Part shown: in pieces, positions 12,398-23,500 of the stretch | Numbering within the stretch: the first letter of the stretch is position 1 | Layout: each line of letters starts with the position of its first letter | NCBI GenBank assembly: GCA_021464415.1 | Contig: CM038467.1 | Location: 29,877,248 to 29,941,247, forward strand | Length of the DNA stretch: 64,000 nt | From: Lonicera japonica | Lineage: Eukaryota > Streptophyta > Magnoliopsida > Dipsacales > Caprifoliaceae | Reading direction: 5' to 3' | Notes under the pieces: generated by a model | What the model was told of the DNA's origin: nothing | The model's database searches: none | What the model saw: only the letters and a program-made list of their open reading frames with translations | Position numbers and translations under genes: made by a program

Positions 12398-13698
12398 ATG
12401 ACAGCAAAGCAACGTTTATATGTGTGTATTGCTGTAATTATTATTATAATTTGGTTGAAGAGTATGAGACGTACTAAGGAAAGGTTATGTAAATCATCTT
12501 TTTCTGAGAAGTCGTATATGCAAGAGGTTTTAAGTGGATCTTCTACGAATGTGTGTGATTTACTCAGGATGACAAAGGATGCATTTATTAAGTTATGTGA
12601 TCACTTTCGCGAAAATGGTTGGCTTACTAATAGTATGTACTTAGATGTAGAAGAAAAGATGGCAATTTTTTTTCACCATTAGTCATAATTGTCCTAATCA
12701 ATCGGTAAAAGAACGATTTCAACATTATGGCCAAACAATTAGTAAGTATTTTCAAGAGGTCTTGTGGCAATGCTCTACTTTTCCCAAGAAATAATAGTCC
12801 CACCTAAATTTGATGGTTCTATCAAAGAAATTCGATATCATCGACACCTTAGACAAGGACCATTCAAAGGGGCCGTAAGAGCGTTGGACAGCACACTAAT
12901 AAATGCACTTGTTCGAGTTGATAAACAAGTTCCTTTTAAAGGAAGATGAGGAAATGAATATTTTCAAAATGTCATAGCTATATGTGACTTTGACATGAAA
13001 TTTACATTCATAATGGCTGGATGAGAAAGGATTGTGCACGATTCACGTGTCTTAAATGAAACTTTACGTGGTTCTAAAAACAAGTTTTCGATGCCTCCTG
13101 AAGGTGATGTTCATTATTAATGATTTTTAAGTATTATAGTTAGTTATTATTATATGCTTTTAAGGTGATTAATTTTAAAATTCATATTTACTTTTATCTT
13201 TTTTTAATAATTGCAGGTATGTATTATTTGTGTGATGCAGCATATACACACACAGGAGGTTTCATGTGTCCTTATAAAAGTACACGCTATTGGTTGCTCG
13301 ACTTCCGATGTGGTGGTAATGCAATCGATAGAAAGGAGAAATTCAATTACGCACATGCCAAGTTAAAAAATGTGCTTGAAAGATCATTTGGTGTTTTGAA
13401 GGCAAGATTTGCAATACTGCGTAAAATGCCTCCGTATTCTTTTCATACTTAAGTCCATATTTTTGTTGCATGTATGGCAATCCATAATTTTCTTCGTCGC
13501 ATTACACTCAATGATGAGTTATTTAATGTGTATGAAAATGAAGACATAGATATACCTGAACAACCACCTATGGATATTGATCCAGTAGAAGCTCCACCAA
13601 GTTATGAGCAAATATTCGGGGCACAGTCACAACAACAAATGGTTACTTTGCGAGACAAAATTGCAGATCAATTATTTAGTGAAAATTATAATTTGTAA
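12398..13698 (+). pseudogene. PIF/Harbinger DDE transposase (broken)
   Basis: The N-terminal part (12398-12682) shows the usual DLLRMTKDAFIKLCDHFRE region, then a frameshift. Catalytic-core remnants follow: the first Asp in RALDSTLINA (about 12879), the second in IVHDSRVLNE (about 13035) and the Glu in NVLERSFGVLKARF (about 13370). A probable intron ends with TTGCAG before 13218. The C-terminal ORF 13474-13698 (AIHNFLRRI) is open. Several in-frame stops, including one after VPFKGR, mark it as inactive. Confidence 0.9.
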
Positions 13699-14980
13699 TT
13701 GATATTTTCCTAGTATTTTGATTTCTAAAACTATTATAGTTGATTCAAGGATTTGAAGATATGATTATCAATACTTAATTAGTTTTACTTTGATATAAAA
13801 TTATGTCAAGCTTACAAATTTTTTTTTATGAATTTTTGCATTTAGTGGGGGTAATAATGGTTAGTAATTTTCATAAATGAAATGGGGTTAGCTTGGTTGA
13901 AAAGTTTAAATTATATGGTATTTTTTATTTTCATTTAGAATAATTTGATCTAAATAAACTAATAAGGGCAAAATTGCCATATTAAAAAAAATCAGTTTTT
14001 AGATGTACTATATTCAAACAAACAACATTTTTTCAGACACAGTTTTCAGAAATAAATAAACAATTTTTTCAGTTTCAATTTTCAGATATTTTATCAAACG
14101 ACACCTTAAACATAAATATTTAGATGGGTTCACTCCTCCATCCATCCCTCAACATCCACCACTGTTGCCCTTTACTCAACCACTTACTCATTCTTCGTGG
14201 GTTCTTTTTCTATGATACATTAAAGGATTTTTAGGTCTGTAAATTCTCTCTTTGCGAAACAAATTTGGCAATGATAGTGGTGATGGTGGTTTGCCGACAG
14301 TGGTGACAGCATGACATGGATGGTAATTAATCACTTGGAAAAAAAAATATGCAGTATTTTTCTCATTGAAAAAAAGGATAAGTCACAAAACCCCAAAAGC
14401 AAATCAACCATCTAAAATAGTAAAAACCCTATTTCTCACTGAAAACAACAAAGTCAAATCATACACATATGCTTCACTTGGGCAAAGTTAGTTTTAAATA
14501 AAAAAAAGTTAACTTAATTATACACACTCGTTAAAGTGTTGTTCATATGTACTTGTTAAACATGAGCCGAGTTAGTGTCCACTTACTCATTTAATATAGA
14601 CAAAGTCAACACTGAATTAAAAAATATAAAAATTTAACTTTACTCACTTAATATGAGTTGAATGAATCGTTTCAAAAACTAATTTCGTTTGCAAAAAGTC
14701 CACCAATTTCAAGTGGGACCAATACTTTGACTGCCAAAAATTGTGCTCTCCAGGTTCTAAAGGAAAAAATCCTACTATTTTTCCAACAAAACCTTCCTTC
14801 ATTTCAGGAAAAAAAAACCCACCAAAACAAAACAAAAGCCTACTCCATCAGCTCACTCAAACTATCCCTCTTCTCAATCTGCTATTGGATTTAGGGAAAC
14901 ATCGATCTTATTTTCAATTTTAAACCCTAATTTTGTTTAACGATTACTTTGTTTGGGTTGAAAAATTTGTATGTCCGAAT

Positions 14981-16270
14981 TAGGGGTGTTTCAATCGAGG
15001 TAGAAAATAAGGTACCCCAAACCTAAATCAAATGTAAAAGTTCAGTTTTTGTTTCTAAATCTTCGAAACCCAAACTTGAACCAAACTTTTCGGTTCAGTT
15101 TTATTCAATTTTTGTTAGAAATGGATCAATTTTTAGATGAATAATCCATTTTAAAATGAATGAGAAATTTGTTTAGTTATGGTATTTATTCATTTGGTAT
15201 TTATTTATAAAGGCACAATTTAATTGCCATAGGCAAAGGCACCATAAAGGCACAATTTAACTGCCATAGGTAGTTTTATTTTTGCTTAAAAAGTGGTGCC
15301 AATCAACTACCTTTTGGCAGTTTTTTTGGTGCCAATCAACCCAAACAAAGTGGTGTCATTCTCATTCATTTTTGGTGACACAAAAATTCTGGCTTCTTCT
15401 CATCTTCTTCAAACACTAAAACATCACTTGCGTCCGTCGGTTCTTGCGTGGTAGTGCTGCCATTAAAAGGACGATTTCGTTCTATCCTGGGAGACAATTG
15501 TTACGACGCGTCATAGCACCCTTGTGACGGGACAAATTCGTCTTAAGGAGACTGTTTAACAGGACTCGGAATTTCTTCTTTCTATTCATTCATCATTCAG
15601 TAAGGCTTAGTTTATTATTACTTTGTTCTTACATCTTGTTTATTATATATATATATATATATATTAACCATTATACTTAGTGCCGTCATTAAATTTATTA
15701 ACAGTTTTAACATATGTTTCTTGTTTTCCCATTTTCTAAATAAATTTAACATAACAATGTAACCTTAATAATAATGTAAGAATTGTTTGTATTCAAATTA
15801 AAGTCATCGTTTTTTAGAAACAGTGAGTAAATATATAGATACCATGTTTTTTATTTAGTTACTATTTTATTTGTACATTAAAAAGAATAAAACACATTAA
15901 ATAAATGATGAATTATCTTGCCATCATGAATGTGATAAAAAAAATCTTAGCATTGTGTAGTTAATTCAATAATAATGGCATGCGTTAATGACTTTTTTTG
16001 AAGATTATCATAATATGCAATAATAAGGAACATATTCCTATAAAATGCCATTTTTTTGTTTTATAGTATAATTAACGTGTACCCTTAGAGTATATATTAA
16101 TATTTTTTTATACATAATTCGGTTTTGGACTAACTTGCCCCAAACCCGAACCAAACCTTTTAGTTTCGGTTCGGTTTTCTCGTTTTCAGTTTTGGATTTT
16201 TTTTGGCTCAGACTTTTACAGATTGGTCCAGTCTATTCAATTGGTTTTTGAATTGGCCTTTACACCCCTA
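14981..16270. mobile_element. inserted non-autonomous element with TAGGGGTGT ends
   Basis: It interrupts the duplicated BRR2 upstream region at a clean breakpoint. Ends are TAGGGGTGT and ACACCCCTA, with CGGTTCGGTTT-type words near the right end; this resembles plant hAT-like MITEs. No clear 8-bp target duplication is visible. Inside it, about 15114-15600 looks like a nested copia LTR (starts TGTTAGAAATGG and contains GGACAAATTCGTCTTAAGGA), which is inference only. Confidence 0.6.
15207..15270. repeat. short tandem duplication, 37-bp unit
   Basis: ATAAAGGCACAATTTAA followed by TGCCATAGG occurs twice in succession, 37 bp apart, with one substitution. It lies in the suspected nested LTR. Confidence 0.85.
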
Positions 16271-16427
16271 ACCTTGATTTTCTTAATAGGGCATTGTTTT
16301 TTTAATTTGTCTTCTCTTTTACACTAAATTGGTTTTTAATTTCAAGTTTGTTGAAGTATTTTTTTATTTGTATTAACAGGATTGTTAGTTTATTTCCTCT
16401 GCTCCTTGTACATGGTGATTTACAACC

Positions 16428-16783
16428 CGTTTGGATCGAAGGGGGAATAGAAATGAAATGGTTAGTTAAGAGATGAAGGAAATAAATGGAATATAAATGA
16501 ATGACTTTAATTTTTTTTGTTATTAGATAGTTAAGGATATAAAAAAAAAGGAATGGTAAGAACTTGTGCTTGGATAGAGAGAAGAAAAGAAATGAAAGGA
16601 ATTTAGTTTAATATATTGTTAACAAATTATGGTTAAATTTAAAAGATGATAAATATTTCATTAAACTATTTTCCTTTCCTTCCCAAGTCTCAATCCTCTT
16701 AATCCTCCCAATATTGTAATGAAACAATATAAAAGAATAGAGAGGATTGAAAATCCTCCCCCCCCCCTCACCCACCCACAAGT
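16428..16783. mobile_element. about 355-bp insertion in the duplicated BRR2 5'UTR
   Basis: BRR2 reads GTGGTGATTTAGGGTTTTGAG without a break, whereas here GTGATTTA and GGGGTTTTGAAATTTGGG are separated by about 355 bp. The insert begins CCCGTTTGGATCGAAGGGGG and contains a C9-type run near 16760. It is probably a small MITE; its ends and target duplication are not certain. Confidence 0.5.
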
Positions 16784-16892
16784 TGGGGTTTTGAAATTTG
16801 GGATTGAGAATTAATTATCATGTTTTGTATTATGAATTAATATAAATTGGTATAACATTGAATTTAACTTTACTTCGCCTTCTCAATCTTCA

Positions 16893-17310
16893 GGTTGGGT
16901 GTAATAGCTAGGAACAACAATGGTAGTTTTCTAGTGGGCTAGTCATTAATGATTGGAGCAAATTTGGACGTTGAAGCTTCAAAAGTAATGGCAACTCTAG
17001 AGGCATTTAGCTTGGCTCGCCAGTTAAGGTATAGCCAAGTAATCATTGAAAGTGATTTAAGAAATATTATTTCTACTCTCGGACATGGTGGGGTTTGAGC
17101 TTTATATAATTGGAAATATCATGTTGGAAGCGCGCTCAATTGCTGCTGGACTGCCTGAAGTGAAGTTCTCTTAGGGAGAGAAAAAAAGGAATTATATTGC
17201 TCATTTATTGGCTCGCCAATCCTTTGTTCTTGGCTCTTCCACTGTTTGGTTCAATGTTGCACCGAGGTTCATTGAAGATGCCATTACTCGTGATAGCATA
17301 CCCGCGTAGT
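16893..17310 (+). pseudogene. LINE-type RNase H (RVT_3) domain relic
   Basis: One frame reads GVIARNNNGSFLVG, then a stop, then DVEASKVMATLEAFSLARQL and IIESDLRNIISTL, then another stop. A shifted frame gives AHLLARQ with a C-terminal tail. The order GVxRxxxG, AxEAxALxxAL, ESDxxxxI and NxxAHxLA is that of the RNase H domain at the 3' end of plant LINEs and LINE-derived host proteins. Three or more stops show it is dead. The rest of a LINE ORF2 is not visible upstream. Confidence 0.8.
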
Positions 17311-17840
17311 GGCTTTGTTGGTTTTTTCTTTGACTTAGATCGATTTGTGTCACTAGATATCAAATTTAAGGGCTTTGTGTAGTTAAACTCCATTTATAAT
17401 ACAAAATTATAATTATCATATATTTTCATAATCCTTTGACTTAACTTCCTGGGTTTTAACAGATTTTCATCACCGTCCAAGTTTTATACAAGTCGACCAT
17501 TTTACCATAATCTTCAATCTTTGGCCTTCTCTTTAAAACATACACATATGAACCCTAATTTTCCTATCAAATTAAACAAAAAACACCACAAATTCAAGCC
17601 ACATTTCAAATTCTTAATAAACAAACTCAAATCGCCCAATTTCCCTTCAATAATCGCGGAAACTTTTAACAAACCAAATCCCCAATTTATCTTCAATAAT
17701 TATAAACATGATGAAGTTTTAAATCGACATTAGAAAAAAAGTACAGAAATTTGAAATGGGTTTGCACATTTGAAATGTTCTTTAATTTGAGTCAGGGTGA
17801 GAGAAAGAAAAATATATTTTATCTCAAATATGTATTCAGA
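17311..17840. other. AT-rich spacer, nothing recognised
   Basis: Short open frames at 17521-17733 and on the opposite strand are low-complexity (Lys/Asn-rich) and show no family motif. Confidence 0.45.
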
Positions 17841-18235
17841 ATGGAGTTGCATGGAATAAACGTGCTACTTCGATATCTTAGTCAGGTAGCAAGCGTTCTA
17901 AGTTAGTATTAGTAAGATACCTTTGAATCTAGCCAGGTGGCTCTTTATACTTCTCTAAAGCTCAAAGTATATGATATGATTTGCAAGTATTTATTCCTAA
18001 TTCCTTAATGTTCTTTTTGTTCAATTGTACAAATGATTTAGATATTTTTTCTTATTCTTATATCTTCTAGATCGATGAATAGCTGGAGTATGCTCATGTT
18101 CTTTCATCTAGTTCTGGATTTGAAGGACATGTAACTACATTGATGGGTGTTTGTTGCACCGTACCTTTTTGGTCAGTCATAATATGTCAATTGCAGATAT
18201 TGCAATTTGGGCAGGACTTGCAAGAAGTGTGTATT
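17841..18235 (+). pseudogene. cytosolic glutamyl-tRNA synthetase fragment, two-exon relic
   Basis: The cytosolic plant GluRS has an N-terminal GST-like domain before its catalytic core; only part of that domain is here. Exon-like segment 17841-17936 reads MELHGINVLLRYLSQVASVL, then stops, then DTFESSQ, ending at a CAG|GTGG donor. After a 134-bp intron ending TTCTAG, segment 18071-18235 reads IDE, a stop where the family has Trp, LEYAHVLSSSSGFEG, and after a frameshift SHNMSIADIAIWAGLA. The retained intron position suggests a DNA-level duplication, not a retrocopy. No catalytic HIGH/KMSKS region is seen nearby. Confidence 0.78.
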
Positions 18236-18539
18236 AGCATAATGTTTACTAGTTTCCAAAGTAGGTACCTTTTGGAATTTGTTTCCTTCTTTTTTTTTTG
18301 TTTTAGTCCTTTCTGCTATGTTAAGGGTGTGCAAAAGCCAAATCGGACCAAAAAATATGGCTTTTTTCGGTTTTTATTTGTGCAACAGTCCGGTCTCATT
18401 TTTAGTGGACCGAAATGGCTCGGTCCGATCATCGGTCGTATGCATAAAATTCCCTACAAAACAAGATTGGATATATATATATATATTATTTATGTATATG
18501 TATCTTTTATTATTTTCCCTTTATCTAACCTAAGCCGTA
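18236..18539. other. spacer with a CGGTCCG-rich patch
   Basis: Between about 18325 and 18440 words such as AAATCGGACC and CTCGGTCCGATC recall plant hAT-like MITE interiors, but no paired ends were found. A (TA)n run follows at 18470. Confidence 0.4.
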
Positions 18540-19026
18540 AGAGTATCTCCAATGGTAGTGTAAAAATTGGTTTATAAATCATATGTATCAACCCACTTTT
18601 ACAAAAAAAACTTAAACACTAAAAAATATATATATACTCCGATAGTACTTTTGTATAGTCTTGTGTAAATTTTGAAATAATCAATAAGATTCCAACATAT
18701 GTTAAATATCAATTTAAGCAATTTTTTATTAATTTTTCCTATAAATTTGCTTATAGTCATAATGGATCTTGATTTATACGTATTGATGAGTAGATTTCAA
18801 ATATATAGTTTTTATTAAAATCCATATTTGACATTTGAAGTTATTACATTTTCAAATTTTATTAAAAAAAATAAAAAGAGAGAAAGCTGATGTGCCATTG
18901 TAAAATGTGATCGATTATATTTTACCCAAACTTCAATTTTAAAAGACTGTTGGAGATACAAAGAAAACTAGAAGTTATATAAATTTTACACAAAACAAGT
19001 ATTTAGAAGATTATTGGAGATACTCT
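18540..19026. mobile_element. MITE with AGAGTATCTCCAAT ends (487 bp)
   Basis: The left end AGAGTATCTCCAAT (18540-18553) and right end ATTGGAGATACTCT (19013-19026) are perfect inverted repeats of 14 bp. There is no coding capacity. The GAGxATCTCCAAT end is a widespread plant MITE signature. A clear target duplication is not visible. Confidence 0.85.
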
Positions 19027-19639
19027 AAATCAAAAGAACATAACAGCTGCCACAACTCGGATCCGGCTAACTCTAGAGGAGAGTTGCTTAAATCTACCCC
19101 ATTTATTTGTATATGATGGCTTAGATTTAATTTTATTTAAAACAATATCAAAACAACGAAGTTTTATTAAACTCATAATTTATACATTGAGGCATAAATT
19201 ATCTCGAGTCACCTTAATAATCGGTTATATTTTGTAATGTACATAATTAGCACTTTTGACCCTTAAAGTTTCTCATTTTTCCCATGGTCATCCTGGAACT
19301 TTTTTTTTCGATAAAAACATACCCAAAGTTTGTTCTGCGTCCTATGATCATTTAAAACTAGATGTCCTGTTAAAATAGTGGACGGAAAAAGCATGTGCAA
19401 GGCATGACCTCCATTGCATGTGCGGGGGCAATTATGGTATTTCTGAATCAAACACCTTTTTATTTGCAAAAATTAGGGTTTCGTGTCCCTCTCCTTATTC
19501 ACAGAGCTCCCAAATACACCATTGAAAGCAAAACTAAAATTCCAAGGAACGCGAGAATAAAGCAACAACGGCAAAACAAAATCAAATATCATATGGGATT
19601 TGATATATGCTACTCTAATTGTTTATAAATTATGATTAT
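19027..19639. other. intergenic DNA, nothing recognised
   Basis: Short open frames on both strands near 19263-19628 overlap each other and show no motifs. Confidence 0.4.
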
Positions 19640-20593
19640 TGTTACTAATGCTTCCTCCACTTCTGCCGATGTCACCCTCCACTAATTCGGCTACTCCCTC
19701 TTCATAGATTCTCTATCTCCGATACATTAAAAGTTTTTTAAATCTATAAATTTTCTTGTAGCAAAATTTTTGGCATGGATGGTAGTAGTGGTGATCTGCT
19801 GACAGTGGTAGCGACATGACATAGATGGTAATTAATCATTTGAAACAAAAAGTAATACACACTATTTTTAATATAAAAAAAAATAATTTACTCATATGTA
19901 CTCGTATGATATAAGCAGAGATAGTGTATGGTCCAAAAAATTCAACTAAATCATACATATTTGTTGGCATACCTTCATTAGCATATACTTACAGGCAAAA
20001 TTAGAATTAGAAATTAAAAAAAAAATAAAAATAAAAAAATTCCAAACTTTAGGGCTCGCTTTATATGGGCTGAAGGTGTATTGTTTAAAAGCTAATTTCA
20101 CTTGCAGAAAAAGTTCACCGACTTAAGTGGGAGCAATTCTTGACCGCCAAGGAAAAAAATCATTTCTATTTATCCAACAAAAACTTCCTCCGTTTCTGAA
20201 GTATATAAACAAAACCCTCCTCCATCGGCTCACTAAAAACATTCCCTCTTTCTCAATCTGCTATTGGATTTAGGGAAACATCGATCTCAGGTGCAATTTT
20301 AAACCCTAATTTTTTTTTTTCTCGTTAACTTTGTTTGCTGATTGATTTTCCTTTTAAACCCTACCTTGGTTTAGTTTCTTCTTGACTTGTACATAGGGCA
20401 TTGTTTCTTTAATTCGTCTCCTCTGTTGTACCGATTTAGTTATTAATTTCAAGTGTATTGAAATAATTTTTCTTCATAATTTGTGACTTGCTTTTTTGGA
20501 AATGGCAGGATTGTAGGTTGAGTTTTACTTCTCTGTTCCTTGTAGTGGTGATTTAGGGTTTTGAGATTTGGGATTGTGTGTTAATTTTCGGAG
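19640..20593 (+). promoter_or_regulatory. BRR2 promoter and 5'UTR with a 5'UTR intron
   Basis: A TATATAAA box sits at about 20202-20209. A probable 5'UTR intron runs 20291-20508, with donor CTCAG|GTGCAA and acceptor ATGGCAG|GATTG, followed by the coding ATG at 20594. The whole block exists in a second, broken copy at 14.1-16.85 kb. The intron call is inference from splice-site quality and position. Confidence 0.65.
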
Positions 20594-23500
20594 ATGGCAA
20601 ATCTGGGTGGTGGTGCGGAGGCACACGCCCGATTCAAGCAGTATGAATATAGAGCTAACTCTAGTCTTGTACTGACCACCGACTCTCGCCCTCGTGACAC
20701 GCATGAGCCCACGGGCGAGCCGGAGTCCCTGTATGGGAAGATTGACCCTAGGACTTTTGGGGACCGGGCATATAGGGGGAGGCCTGCTGAACTGGATGAG
20801 AAAATAAAGAAATCGAAGAAGAAGAAGGAACGTGAACAGCTGGATTCCGAACCTATGCCCAAGAGCAAGAGAAGACGACTTCAAGAAGAGAGCGTATTGT
20901 CTTCTACCGACGAAGGGGTTTACCAGCCTAAGACTAAGGAGACAAGGGCTGCGTACGAGGCGATGCTTAGTGTCATTCAGCAGCAGTTGGGCGGGCAGCC
21001 TCTGAATATAGTTAGTGGGGCTGCCGATGAAATATTGGCCGTCCTCAAGAATGAAACAGTTAAGAACCCAGACAAGAAAAAAGAGATTGAGAAGCTTTTG
21101 AACCCAATACCGAGTCATGTATTTGATCAGCTGGTATCTATTGGGAGGCTTATCACAGATTATCAAGATGGTGGGGGTGACGCAGCTGGGGCTGCTGCAA
21201 CAAATCCCGATGATGCCCTTGACGATGACGTTGGTGTCGCTGTTGAGTTCGAAGAGAACGAAGAGGAGGAAGAAGAGAGTGACCTCGATATGGTACAAGA
21301 GGAAGACGAGGAGGAAGATGATGCACTTGATAGGAATGGCACTGGGGCCATGCAGATGGGTGGCGGTATCGATGATGAGGACATGCAGGAAGCTAATCAG
21401 GGCATGACCCTAAATGTCCAGGACATTGATGCTTATTGGCTTCAGAGGAAGATCTCTCATGCTTATGAGCAACAGATTGATCCCCAGCAAAGCCAGAAGC
21501 TTGCTGAAGAGGTACTCAAAATTCTAGCTGAAGGCGATGATCGGGAAGTTGAAAACAAGCTAGTGATGCATCTCCAATTTGACAAGTTCCCTCTTATTAA
21601 GTTTCTGTTGCGGAACCGTGTGAAGATTGTGTGGTGTACCCGTCTAGCAAGGGCCGAAGACCAAGATGAGAGGAAAAAGATTGAAGAGGAAATGATGGGA
21701 TTGGGTCCAGATTTGGCTGCGATACTGGAGCAATTGCATGCTACAAGGGCAACTGCTAAAGAGAGGCAGAAGAACTTGGAGAAAAGCATAAGAGAAGAGG
21801 CTCGTAGATTGAAGGATGAGAGTGGCGGAGATGGGGACCAGGATCGGGACCGGGATCGGGATCGAGGGGGCTTGTGGATAGAGATGCTGACAATGGTTGG
21901 TTGAAGGGGCAGCGCCAGTTGCTCGATCTCGACAGCATTGCATTTAACCAAGGTGGCCTACTGATGGCTAATAAGAAGTGTGAACTCCCTTCGGGGTCTT
22001 ACAGGAACCTAAACAAGGGATACGAAGAAGTTCACGTGCCAGCTTTGAAGCCAAAACCACTTGCTCCTGGTGAAGAGCTTATAAAGGTTTCTGCCATGCC
22101 AGACTGGGCACAGCCGGCCTTTGAAGGAATGACCCAGTTGAACAGGGTCCAGAGCAGAGTGTATGAGACTGCCCTTTTCTCAGCAGAGAATATTTTACTT
22201 TGTGCTCCCACTGGGGCTGGGAAGACTAATGTTGCAATGCTCACAATACTTCAGCAGATCGCATTGAATAGGAATGAAGATGGTTCATTCAACCATAGCG
22301 GTTACAAAATTGTTTATGTTGCACCTATGAAAGCACTTGTTGCTGAAGTGGTTGGCAATTTGTCTAATCGTTTGCGGCACTACGATGTCAAGGTGAAGGA
22401 GCTCAGTGGAGATCAGACACTGACCCGCCAACAAATTGAAGAAACTCAGATTATTGTTACTACTCCAGAAAAGTGGGATATCATAACAAGAAAATCAGGA
22501 GATCGCACCTATACACAGCTTGTGAAACTTCTTATCGTTGATGAGATTCATCTTCTACATGATAACAGAGGACCTGTATTGGAAAGTATTGTTGCAAGAA
22601 CTGTTAGGCAAATTGAGACAACAAAGGAGCACATTAGACTGGTTGGATTATCTGCCACACTCCCTAATTATGAAGACGTGGCTTTGTTTTTGCGAGTTGA
22701 TTTGAATAAAGGTCTCTTCCATTTTGACAATAGCTACAGACCCTGCCCTCTTGCTCAACAGTATATCGGTATCTCGGTAAAGAAGCCCCTGCAAAGATTT
22801 CAGTTGATGAATGATGTTTGTTATGAAAAGGTAATTGGCGTAGCTGGAAAGCATCAAGTTCTTATTTTTGTTCACTCAAGGAAAGAAACTGCCAAGACAG
22901 CTCGTGCAATACGAGATTCTGCACTTGCTAATGACACACTTGGCAGATTCTTGAAAGAGGATAGTGCGAGCCGTGAAATTCTTCACAGTCATACCGAACT
23001 GGTAAAGAGCAATGATCTTAAGGACCTGTTGCCATATGGTTTTGCAGTTCACCATGCAGGGATGGCCAGGGCTGACCGTCAGCTTGTTGAGGATCTATTT
23101 GCTGATGGACATGTCCAAGTACTGGTTTCCACGGCGACACTTGCTTGGGGTGTTAATTTACCTGCTCACACTGTGATTATTAAGGGTACACAGATATACA
23201 ATCCTGAAAAGGGAGCGTGGACTGAACTCAGTCCACTGGATGTTATGCAGATGTTGGGACGTGCTGGAAGGCCACAATACGACTCTTATGGAGAAGGAAT
23301 AATAATAACTGGACATAGTGAACTGCAGTATTATCTTTCTTTAATGAATCAACAGCTTCCTATTGAAAGTCAGTTTGTGTCCAAATTGGCTGATCAGTTG
23401 AATGCAGAGATTGTCCTTGGGACTGTTCAAAATGCGAAAGAGGCATGCAACTGGCTAAGCTACACTTACTTATATGTCCGCATGTTACGTAATCCTCTTC

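Larger units (their letters stand above)
9887..14105 (+). mobile_element. PIF/Harbinger DNA transposon, complete but inactive (4,219 bp)
   Basis: The element is flanked by TTA on both sides (9884-9886 and 14106-14108), the family's 3-bp target duplication. Left end GGGGGTTGTTTG and inverted right end GGTGTCGTTTG form imperfect terminal inverted repeats. It carries the two standard genes in the same orientation: a MYB/SANT-like protein (11150-12072) and a DDE transposase (12398-13698). Both are broken by stops and frameshifts, so the copy cannot move by itself. Confidence 0.9.
14106..16850 (+). repeat. fragmented duplicate of the BRR2 promoter and 5'UTR
   Basis: Four ordered blocks match the region just upstream of BRR2: 14155-14365 with 19650-19860; 14670-14960 with 20090-20345 (sharing CAATCTGCTATTGGATTTAG and GGGAAACATCGATCT); 16271-16427 with 20365-20555; and 16784-16815 with 20550-20585. 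The copy stops at the point equivalent to the BRR2 start codon, so no helicase coding sequence is present. Two insertions (14981-16270 and about 16428-16783) split it. The 5'UTR intron donor CAGGTGC of BRR2 is lost here, while an acceptor-like AACAGGATTG remains. Confidence 0.85.

Noticed and set aside
17205..17393. Overlapping open frames on both strands near 17.2-17.4 kb
   Set aside because: The plus-strand frame is a shifted reading of the LINE RNase H relic and the minus-strand frame is its shadow.
20525..21298. 257-codon open frame on the minus strand opposite BRR2 exon 1
   Set aside because: It is the antisense shadow of the BRR2 N-terminal coding region, low in conserved motifs and without its own promoter or splice context.
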